Source: Phocoena phocoena
Lineage: Eukaryota > Chordata > Mammalia > Artiodactyla > Phocoenidae
NCBI RefSeq assembly: GCF_963924675.1
Contig: NC_089239.1
Span: forward strand, 5,941,001 to 6,005,000
Length of the DNA stretch: 64,000 bases
Direction: 5' to 3'
Below are positions 54,813 through 64,000 of this stretch, one piece after another. The notes under the pieces were generated by a model. That model saw nothing but the letters and a program-made list of their open reading frames with translations, ran no database searches and was not told where the DNA came from. The position numbers and the translations under genes were made by a program. How positions within the stretch are numbered: the first letter of the stretch is position 1; each line of letters opens with the position of its first letter.

Positions 54813-56290
54813 CCTACAAAGCTACAGTAATCAAAACGGTATATTTTGTTTCCTACAAAGCCACAATAAGCAAAACAGGATGGTACTAGCACAAAAACAG
54901 ACTCACAGATCAATGGACCAGAACTGAGAGTACAAAAGTAAACCGATACATACACAGACAATAAACTTACAATGAGGGAACAAAGAATATACAATAGAGA
55001 AAGGAGAGTCTCTTCCACAACTGGTGTTGGGAAAGCTGTACAGTCACATGCAAAAGAAAGAAACTAGACCAATACCTTACACCATACACAAAAATGAACA
55101 CAAAATGGATTAATCTGAATATAAGACATGAATCCATAAAATTCCTAGAAGAAAAAATAGGCAATAATCTCACTGATATCAGCCTCAGTAAGGTTTTTGT
55201 GGAACCCACTCCAAAGGCAAGAGAAACAAAAGCAAAATAAACAAATGGGACTATATCAAGCTAAAATTCTTCTTCACAGCAAAGAAAACCATCTCAAAAT
55301 GAAAAAGCAACTTACTGAATGAAAATATATTTGCAAATCATATAACTGATAAGGGCTTAATATCCAAAATACATAAAGAGCTTATACAACTCAATAACAA
55401 AGTAATAACAACCTGACTAAAAACCAGGCACAGAAACTGAACAGACATTTTCCCAAAGAAAACATATAGATGGCCAACAGGCAGATGAAAAGATAATCAA
55501 CATAACTAATTATTAGGGAAATGCAAATCAAACAACAATGAGATATCACCTCACACCTGTTAGAATAACTATTATAAAAAAGAAAAAATAACAAACGTTG
55601 GAGGGGATATGGAAAAAGGGAACCCTAGTACACTGTTAGTGGGACTGTAAATCAGTACAGCCACTATGAAAAACAATGGTGATTACTCAAAAGATTAAGA
55701 ATTGCCGTACAACCTAGCTATTCCACTTCTGGGTATTCATCCAAAGAATACAAAAACACTAGTTAGGAAAAATATATGCCCTCCTATGCTTATTGCAGCA
55801 TTATTTATAACAGCCAAGATGTGGTAACAACCTAAGTGTCCACTGATGGATGAATGGACAAAGAAGACCTAGTATACATACACAGTGGAATACTTACTCA
55901 TCCATAAAAATAATGAAATCTTGCCTTTTGCGACATGGATGGACCTTGAAGGTATTATGCTAAGTGAAATAAGTCAAATGAAGGAAGACAGATACCATAT
56001 GATTTCATTCATATCTGAAATCTAAAAACAAAATGAACAAACAAACAAAAAACCACACACACAAAAAAGCCAACAAAATAAAACCAAAAAACCTCATAGA
56101 TGCAGAAATCAGATTACTGGTTACCAGAAGGGAAGGGGGTTTGGAGGTAAGAGAAACAGGTGAAGGGAGTCAACTATATGGTGATGGATGGTAAGTAGAC
56201 TTGTGGTGCTGATCACTTTGTAGTGTATACAGATGTTGAATTATAGTGCTGTACACCTGAAACTTATATAATAAAACAAACAAACAAACA
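54813..56290 (+). mobile_element. L1 ORF2 end and 3'UTR
   Basis: It continues the copy split by the Tigger-like element (cctacaaagctacagtaatc; then 'tccacaactggtgttgggaa', 'gggaaatgcaaatcaaacaa', the ORF2 end near 55980) and a 3'UTR with 'gctgtacacctgaaacttat' and (acaa)n. Old, all frames broken. Confidence 0.8.
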
Positions 56291-57740
56291 CCAGTATGGT
56301 ACTGGGACAAAAACAGACATGTAAACCAATTAAACAGAATAGAAAGCACAAAACTAAACCACGGCATATATGGTCAACTAATATTCGACAAGGGAGTCAG
56401 GAATAACCAATGAGGAAAGGATACTCTCTTCAACAACTGGGAAAACTAGAGAAACACATGCAAAACAATGACAATGACTACTATCCCACATTACCCAGAA
56501 AAATTAACTCAAAGTGGATCAAAGACTTAAACATAAGATCTGATACCATGAAACTCCTAGAAGAAAATGTAGGGAAAAACCTCACTGATACTAGTCTTGG
56601 GTATAAATTTTGGAGTGTGATGCCAAATGGACAAACAACAAAAGAAAAAACAACAAATGGGACATCAAACTCAAAAACTTCTGCACCTCAAAAGAAACAA
56701 TTATCAAAATGGAAAAAAAACCCTACATGATGGGAGAAAATTTTTGCAAACCATATATCAGATAAGGGGTTAATATTCAAACTATATAAAGAACTTACTC
56801 AATTTGTTAACAACAACAAAAAAAACTCCAATTTAAAAAGGGGCAGAAGAACTAAATACACATTTTTCTAAAGACACACAGATGGCCAACAGGCACATGA
56901 AAAGATGCTCAACATCACTAATCATCAAGAAATGGTAATCAAAACCACTATGAGATACCACTTCACACCTGTCAGAATGGCTATCACGAAGAAGACAAGA
57001 GACAACAGGTGCTGGCAAGGATGTGGTGAAAAAGGAAGCCTTATACACTGTTGGTGGGAACGTAAATAGGTCCAACCAATTGGTCCACTATGGAAAACAA
57101 TATGGAGGTTCCTCAAAAAATTAAAAATAGACCTACCATATGATCCAGCAATTCCAGTTCTGGGTATATACCCAAAGGAAATGAAAACAGAATTTCAAAG
57201 AGATATATGCATTTATCACAATAAATCTTGGCTATTTACAATAACCAAGATATGGAAACAACCCAAATGCCCATCAATGGATTAATGGATAAAAAAGGTT
57301 TGGTACACATACACAATGGAATGTTATTCTGCCATGAAAATGGAAGCTATCCTCCCATTTTCAACAACATGTGTGAATCTTGAGCACATTATGCTAGCGA
57401 GATAAGTCAAACAGAGAAAGACAAGAACTGTGTGATATCACTTATATGTGGAATGTTTAAACCTGTGAAAAACAGAGTAAAGTACCGGTTACCAGAGGTT
57501 GTGGAGGCAGAGGAGTAAGAGTGATGGTATTTAAGGGTACACACTTGTATCGAGCAATAAATAAGCCATAGAGATCTAATGCACAATATAATGAATATAG
57601 ACACTAATATTGTACTGTAATTATGTAATGTAATAAATATCACTACATCAGCAATCATATAACAATATATAACTGTATCACAGTAACACACTGTACAACT
57701 TAAGCTTACAATATTACACTTAAATTTATTCAATTTAAAA
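56291..57740 (+). mobile_element. further L1 ORF2 C-terminal fragment and 3'UTR
   Basis: It restarts at 'ccagtatggtactgggacaa', so it is a distinct insertion from the copy ending at 56290. It has 56410-56730 partly open ([20 protein letters not shown]), the usual ORF2 tail, and a 3' end to about 57740 (aacacactgtacaacttaag). Confidence 0.8.
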
Positions 57741-57744
57741 AAAC

Positions 57745-58439
57745 TCTTAGTTAACTAGAAATAGAAGGAAATTTCCTCAATATGGTAAAGGGCATCTATT
57801 TTTGAAAAAAGCTTATTATCTAATATCATATTTAATGGTGAAAGTCAGAAAACTATCCCCCTAAAAATAAGAACAAAGCAAAGAAGGCCACTCTCAGCAC
57901 TTCTAATCAACACTAGAATTCAGAAAAGCCCACTGTAATTTTTATACTATTGTTAGTATGAAATTGTTAAATAAAATTTGTTAAATTTTATTTGTTAATT
58001 GTGATACAATTGTTAATACAATTGTGATACAATTGTATACAATCGTTAAATAAAATTTTTAAACACTATCAAAACAAGAAATCTATAGAAGAACTAAAGA
58101 AGATCTGAATAAGTGGAGAGATACACAATGTGCACAGATTGGCAGACTTAATATTGGTAAGAAAAGTAATTCCCCCCAAATTGATGTGTGAATACAACAC
58201 AATTCGAATCAAAGTCCCTACATTCACATGCCTGTTCTCCAATTTACATGGAAAAAAAATGGTCCCAGAATAGTAAAGCTATTTTGGAAAAGAGGACCAA
58301 AGTTGGCTGATTTACACACAATGTTTTCAAGACTTACTGAAAAGTACATTAGTTAAGACAGTGTGGAATAGGCATAAGGACAGACAAATAAACAGAAAAG
58401 AATTCAGGGAAAGATGTATATATATGGTCATTTATTATC
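57745..58439 (+). mobile_element. degenerate L1 pieces with AT-rich palindromic segment
   Basis: Scattered L1 phrases (atagaaggaaatttcctcaa; gtgcacagattggcagactt; gacagtgtggaataggcata) indicate a very old copy. Between about 57955 and 58055 lies an AT-rich repeat of attgttaa/ttaacaat and 'gatacaattgt' units, which can form hairpins. Confidence 0.6.
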
Positions 58440-59898
58440 ACAGGAACAGGTGTTAACTGTTCTCTAAATGTTTGGTGAATTCACCTGTGAAGCCATCTGG
58501 TCCTGGACATTTTTTGTTGGTAGTTTTTAAAAATATTATTACTGATTCAATATCATTACTGGCAATTGGTCTGTTCATGTTTTCTGTTTCTTCCTGGTTC
58601 AGTCTTAGGAGAGTGCACATTTCTAGGAATTTGTACATTTCTTCCACGTTGTCCATTTTACTGGCACATAGTTTGCAGTAATCTTATGATCCTCTGAATT
58701 TCTGTGGTGTTGGTTGTAGCTTCTTTTCCATTTCTGATTTTATTGATTTGGGTTCTCTCTCTATTTTTCTTGATGAGTCTGGCTAAAGGTTTATCAATTT
58801 TCTTTATCTTTCTCAAAGAACTACCCCTTATCTTCATTAATCTACCTTTTTAGTCTCTATTTCATTTATTTCTGCTCTGATCTTTATTATTTCTTTGCTT
58901 CTACTAACTTTAGGTTTTGTTTTTTCTTTTTTTAGTTACTTTAGGTGTAAGATTAGGTTGTTTATTTGAGATTTTTCTTGTTTCCTGAGGTAAGCTTGTA
59001 TCACTAAAAAACTTCCCTCATAGTACTGCTTTTGCTTTGTCTCATTGGTTTTGGTTCATTGCATTTTGCTTTCATTTGCCTACAGGTATTTTTTTAATTT
59101 CCTAATTTATTTCTTCAGTGATCCATTGGTTGTTTAGCAGTATATTGTTTAGCCTTGACATATTTCTGTTTTCTGTACTTTTTTTCTTGTAGTTGATTCC
59201 TAGTCTCATAGAATTCTAGTCAGAAAAGATGTTGGATATGATTTCAATTTTCTTAAATTTACTGAGACTTGTTTGGTGGCCTACCATGTGATCTACCCTG
59301 GAGATGTTACAGGGCACCTGAAACAATGTGTATTCTGTTGCTTTGGTGTGGAATGTTCTATATTTACTTCTATTAATTCCATCTGGTCCGATATGTCACT
59401 TAAGACCAGTCTTTCCTTAATGATTTTCTGTCTGGATGGTCCGTCCATTGATGTAAGTGAGGTGTTAAAGTCTCCTACTATTATTGTGTTACTGTCCATT
59501 TCTCCCCTTATGTCTGTTAATATTTGCTTTATGTATTTAGGTGTTCTTATGTTAAATGCATATATATTTATAAATGTTGCATCTTCTTGGATTGATCCCT
59601 TAATCATTATATAATGTCCTTTGTCTTACAGTCTTTGTTTTGAAGTCTCTTTTGTCTGACATAACTATTGCTACCTCAGCTTTCTTTTGATTTCCATTTG
59701 CATGGAATACCTTTTCTGATTCCCTCACTTTCAGTCTGCATGTATCTTTAGATCTGAAGTAAGTCTCTTGTAGGCAGTATATATATATGGGTCTTATTGT
59801 TTTATCCATTCAGCCATTCTGTTTCTTTTGATTGCAGCATTTAGTACAATTATATTTAAAGTAATTATTGGTAGGTATGTACTTACTGCCATTTTGTT
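58440..59898 (-). mobile_element. inverted 5' part of an L1 (endonuclease to RT start)
   Basis: On the minus strand this reads from the start of ORF2 at about 59890 (aatggctgaatggataaaac) through the endonuclease (59293-59607: [20 protein letters not shown]) to the start of RT at 58453-58656 ([11 protein letters not shown], followed by ENS). At 59899 the sequence turns abruptly into plus-strand L1 at ORF2 middle. Together with 59899-61812 this has the geometry of a twin-primed L1 insertion. Confidence 0.85.
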
Positions 59899-61812
59899 AA
59901 GTGCAGGATACAAAATCAATATACAGAAATTTGTTGCATTTCTTTACACTAACAATGAATTAACAAAAGAGAAATTAAGAAAACAATCCCATTTAGAATT
60001 ACATCAAAAAGAATAAAATATCTAGGAACAAATCTAACTAAGGAGGTAAAAGACCTGTATTTGGAAAACCATAAGCCACTGATGAAAGAAATTGAAGATG
60101 ACACAGATGGAAAGATATACAGTGTTCATAGACTGGCAGAATTAATATTGCTAAAATGGCCATAGTATCCAAGGCAATCTATACATTCAATGCAATTCCT
60201 ATCAAAATATTAATGGCATTTTTCACAGAGCTGTAACAAATAATTCTAACATTTGTATGGAAACATAAAAGAGTTCAAATAGCCAAAGCAATCTGAAGAA
60301 AGAAGAACAGAGCTGGAGGTACCATACTCCTTGATTTCAAACTATAGTATAAAGAGACAGTCATCAAAACAGTATGATACAGGCACAAAAACAGCACATA
60401 GATCAATGGAACAGGGTAGAGAGTCCAGAAATAAACCCACGCACTTATGGTCAATTAATCTTCAACAAAGGAGGCAAGGATATACAATGGGGAAAAGACA
60501 ATCTCTTTAATAAGTAGTGCTGGAAATCTGGACAGCTACATTAAAAGAATAAAACTGAAACATTTTCTTAAACCATATATTAAAATAAACTCAAAATGGA
60601 TTAAAGACATAAATATGAGACCAGAAAACATAAAACTCCTAGAAGAAAACATAGGCAGAACACTCTGACATGAACTGCAACAATATTTTTTGGATCTGTC
60701 TCTTAAGGCAAAGGAAACAAAAATAAACAGATGGGACCTAATTAAACTTAAAAGCTTTTGTGCAGCACATGAAATCACTGACCAAAGCAAAAAACAACTT
60801 ATTGAATGTGAGAAAATGTTTGCAAATAATATGCCTGATAAGGAGTTAATATCCAAAATATATAAACAGCTCATACAACTCAATATCCAAAAAACAAATA
60901 AACTGATTTTAAAATGGGCAGGAGACCTGAATACACATTTTTCCAAAGAAAACATACAGATGGCCAATAGGCACATGAAAAGATGCTAACAACACTAATC
61001 ATTAGGGAAATGCAAATCAAAACCACAATGAAATATCAACTCACACGTGTCAGAATCGCTATCATCAAAAAGATCACAAATAACAAATGTTGGCAAGTAA
61101 GTGGAGAAAACAGAACCCTTGTACACTGTTTCCCACTGTGGAAAACAGTATGGATGTTCCTCAAAAAAACCTCTAAAAATCAAGCTACCATATGATCCAG
61201 CAATTCCACTCCTGAATATATACCCAAAGAAAACAGAAACATTAATTCAAAAATACACATGCACCCCAATGTTCATAGCAGCATTATTTACAATTGCCAA
61301 GATGTGGAAGCAACATAAGTGTCCATCAGCAGATGAATGGATAAAGAAGACGTGGTATACATATACAATAGAATATTACTCGGCCATAAAAAAGAATAAA
61401 AGTTTTCCATTTGCAACTACATAGATGGACCTAGAGGGTATTATGCTTAGTGAAATAAGTCAGACAGACAAAGACAAGTACTCTATGTTATCACTTATAT
61501 GGGGAATATAAAAAATAAAACAAATGAATGAATATGACAAAGCAGAAACAGATTCCCAGATATAGAGGTCAAACTACTGGTTACCAGTGGGGAAAGGGAA
61601 GAAGGGGAAGATGGGGTAGGGAATTAAGAGGTACAAACTACTATGTATAAAATAAATAAGCTCCAAAAATACATTGTACAGCACAGGGCAATATAGCCCT
61701 TTTTTAAATAACAACTTTAAATGAAGTACAGTCTATAAAAATATTTAATCACTATGTTGTATGCCTAAAATTAATATAATATTTTAAATCATTGATACTC
61801 AATAAAAGAAAA
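59899..61812 (+). mobile_element. sense 3' part of the same L1
   Basis: It starts at 'gcaggatacaaaatcaatat' (ORF2 after the FADD motif) and runs through 'ggaggtaccatactccttga', 60690-60989 ([20 protein letters not shown]), the ORF2 end near 61450, and a 3'UTR ending about 61812 with 'ctcaataaaagaaaaag'. Frames are broken in several places. Confidence 0.85.
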
Positions 61813-62400
61813 AGATATATGCACCCATATGTTCACTGAAGCATTATTTACAATAACTAAGATATGGAAGTAAACTCAGTGCCTATCAATAGATAAATGC
61901 ATAAAGAAGATGTGGTACATATATACAATGGAATATTACTCAGCCATAAAAAAAGAATGAAATCTTACCATTTGTAAAATCACGGATGGACCTAGAGGGT
62001 ATTATGTTAGGTGAAATAAGTCAGACAGAGAAAGACAAATACCTTATGATTTCACTTTTATGTGGAATCTAAAAATATAACAAATGAACAAAACATAGCA
62101 AGACAGAAACAGAGTTATAGATACAAAGAACAAGTGGTTGCCAGAGGGAAGGGGTTTGGGGGGAGGAAAGAACTAGGTGAGGGAGATTAAGAGGTACAAA
62201 ATTCTAGCTGCAAAATAAATGAGTCATGAGTATAATATGTACAGTGTGGGGAACATAGTCAATAACTATGTAATATCTTTATATGGTGATATATCAAAAC
62301 TAGACTTATCAAGATGATCATTTTGAAATGTATAGAATATTGATTCACTATGTTGTGCAATAGGAATTAACACAGTGTTGTAGGTCAATTTAAAAAATGA
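61813..62400 (+). mobile_element. L1 3' end fragment
   Basis: It repeats the ORF2 end (atatgcacccatatgttcac, cattatttacaataactaag) and 3'UTR, ending near 62400. Separate 5'-truncated copy or a duplication of the preceding end. Confidence 0.75.
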
Positions 62401-63175
62401 AAAAAAATCTCTATCTGAATTGTACCAATGCTTGTGTACATTTGCAAACATTCATCCACCTGTATACTTATATTTGTTGTATTCTATTGTATGTAGATGA
62501 TGCCTCCAAGAAAATGGATTTAAAAATAGATGAAGAGTAAAAGGGAGGACTTGTTCTACCAAATGGTGAAACATAATATAAAGGCACGGTATTAAAACAA
62601 TGTGATATGAGTACAAGTTTGTTCTGACCCATGCATGTATCCAATCCTAATATCATTTCTATCTTATGATCATGAACATATATGATATTTGCAGTACTGC
62701 TGCAAAAACTGAACTGTCTAGAAGCATTACACCCTGGACTTTTTGCATTCATTATATTTTCTCTAGGGCTTCTCTATCAAGTGAGTAAACAAACTCACCC
62801 AATGTTCAGACTGTAACTTTAACAGTCTTCCCCCCCATACTGCTGATTCCATTGTGAGGCAATACCCTAAAGGACACTTGATGGTCTGCTCCCACATTAA
62901 TGTTCAATAAGACACTTATCAAATGTCCAAAGGTTAAGCACAGGTTTGAAAGATTTTACATATTTAGTCTGGAACCAAAAGCTCATTGTAGACTTCCCTT
63001 TTTTCCTGTCAGCAATAATTTTTTGGGAATATTCTTATATTTGTCCAAAACTCTTCAACCTATTAAATCTAGATGGTATATTCTTGTGTGTATTTCAACC
63101 TTGATTTTATTACTGCCAATATTTTGCAGAGTACTCAGTCATATTTGAGATATATAACATATATGACAAAGAGTT
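62401..63175. other. intron sequence with a small old L1 piece
   Basis: 62540-62645 resembles an old L1 ORF2 segment (agggaggacttgttctacca; aacaatgtgatatgagtac). The rest is unique-looking intron down to the ADAM32 exon at 63221. A 94-codon minus-strand frame at 62468-62752 is only the antisense of this old L1. Confidence 0.5.
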
Positions 63176-63220
63176 GAACTAAAACAATAAATTTATCAAT
63201 TTTCCAATTATCAGACTTAC

Positions 63221-63398
63221 TTCCTCAGTACCACAGTCACAGATTTCATTTCCCTCCACTCTGCCGTTTCCACAGATTGCTGCCGGAGCCCTCTGCATTT
63301 GTGGCTTATTCTGAAGACACTGGGCACCCATATTTGAAATGAAATTTTCAAAGTCACTCAAACTGCAATTGCTAAAAGTCTTCACACCACTGGATTGC
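63221..63398 (-). CDS. ADAM32: ADAM32 exon: end of metalloprotease-like and start of disintegrin domain
   Basis: The acceptor is cggattcatctttag|GCAATCC and the donor is GAGGAA|GTAAGT. The first G finishes a codon from an exon beyond 64000, followed by 59 codons: QSSGVKTFSNCSLSDFENFI is the C-terminal helix region of the metalloprotease-like domain, ALL the way through SNMGAQCLQNKPQ, and ICGNGRVEGNEICDCGTEE opens the disintegrin domain. This is the most upstream exon in the window. The catalytic-site exon is not present, so whether the cetacean gene keeps or lacks the zinc site cannot be judged here. Confidence 0.95.
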
Positions 63399-63599
63399 CT
63401 AAAGATGAATCCGTATAATGTCATGGCAGTATACTTCTGAAAACACAACTCTATATTATATAAGTTAATTTCAAAATGTTAAATTCAAGAGGTAATGATA
63501 AATGTTCATAACAAGTGCTCAGAGGCCAAAGTCATTCTGCAGGAGGTCATGTGATTTCATTCACTGGAATACATATCTTCTCAAAACAAAATTAAGTTC

Positions 63600-64000
63600 A
63601 ATAGGCAAAATTAAACAACCCAACTAGAAAATGGGCAAAGGATTTGGATAGACATTTCCCCAAAGAAGACACATATAAATAACCAACAGGTATGTTAAAA
63701 GGTTATCAATATAACTAATCATCAGGGAAATGCAAAAAAAACCCAAAAGACCTCACACCTGTTAAGATGGCTATGATTCTTTAAAAAATAGATAAACAGT
63801 GCTGTCGAGGATGTAGAGAAATTGGAACCCTAGTATATTGTTTATGGAAATGTAAATTGGTCCAGGCTCTTTTGAAAACAGGTGTGAGGCTCTTCAAAAA
63901 ATTAAAACTAGAACTATCATTTGATCCAGCAATCCTACTTCTGGGTATATATCTAAAACTACTGAAATCAGGATATATAAGTTATATCTGCACTCCCATG
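63600..64000 (+). mobile_element. L1 ORF2 C-terminal fragment running off the window
   Basis: Phrases 'actagaaaatgggcaaagga', 'tttccccaaagaagacacat', 'gacctcacacctgttaagat' and 'catttgatccagcaatccta' mark an L1 ORF2 end. It is decayed and continues beyond 64000. It lies in the intron upstream of the first ADAM32 exon seen here. Confidence 0.8.

Larger units (their letters stand above)
598..63398 (-). other. ADAM32: ADAM32 locus, 3' half (eight exons)
   Basis: This is the span of the recognised ADAM32 exons. ADAM32 is a membrane-anchored ADAM-family protein, mainly known from testis and sperm and lacking the zinc-protease signature in its metalloprotease-like domain; that part lies outside this window. 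The eight exons read 63398 down to 598 and give 367 codons plus a stop without an internal stop, in the order metalloprotease end, disintegrin, Cys-rich, EGF-like, transmembrane, tail. Introns measure about 12.9, 1.6, 18.6, 0.36, 3.8, 23.3 and 1.1 kb and are filled mostly with L1. I assign ADAM32 rather than ADAM2, ADAM18 or ADAM5 because the protein matches remembered mammalian ADAM32 closely across the disintegrin, Cys-rich and membrane segments. Confidence 0.9.

Noticed and set aside
58453..58656. 67-codon minus-strand frame as an ADAM32-strand exon
   Set aside because: It contains [10 protein letters not shown], the L1 RT entry motif, and belongs to the inverted L1 part.

Overview
This is a mammalian, almost certainly cetacean, nuclear genomic window. 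It is AT-rich, intron-dominated and packed with LINE-1 (L1). Six SINEs of the tRNA-derived CHR type (head 'cttccctggtggcgcagtgg') are present, four of them with clear target-site duplications. CHR SINEs are typical of whales and dolphins, with relatives in hippo and other artiodactyls. There are no bacterial operons, rRNAs, CRISPR arrays or true tRNA genes.

The only convincing host gene is the 3' half of ADAM32 on the minus strand, so transcription runs from 64000 towards 1. I located eight coding exons by protein resemblance and splice sites: 63221-63398 (end of metalloprotease, start of disintegrin), 50213-50305 and 48374-48572 (disintegrin, start of Cys-rich), 29707-29812 and 29169-29349 (Cys-rich), 25304-25387 and 1895-1994 (EGF-like), and 598-761 (transmembrane and short tail). 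Together they form one uninterrupted frame of 367 codons plus stop, but only if the intron after 1895 uses a non-canonical GC donor. A 129-nt exon-like segment at 33513-33641 has good splice sites and the phase needed to be a cassette exon inside this gene. The promoter and the prodomain and catalytic exons lie beyond 64000.

The introns are filled by retrotransposons. Region by region: 1-2.6 kb, last two exons plus an L2 tail; 2.6-8.3 kb, MIR, fragments of old L1 in both orientations, and a Tigger-like piece; 9-24.8 kb, a cluster of L1 copies, the best being 8972-14290, which has ORF1 broken by one stop and a 490-codon open RT block; 25.3-30 kb, three ADAM32 exons and a HAL1-like ORF1-only element; 30.2-36.6 kb, an LTR-like repeat, CHR SINEs, an L2 and a GC-rich block; 37.2-46.2 kb, a near full-length L1 inserted in an older L1 and itself carrying an RPL39 processed pseudogene; 47-51.5 kb, two exons and three SINEs; 51.5-62.6 kb, L1 fragments, including one with the inverted 5' segment expected of twin priming, and a small Tigger element; 63.2-63.4 kb, the most upstream exon. 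Nearly all L1 copies are on the plus strand, antisense to ADAM32.

All repeat family names come from recognition by eye, so L1 subfamilies and exact ends are approximate (tens of bases). Exon boundaries are base-resolved predictions.
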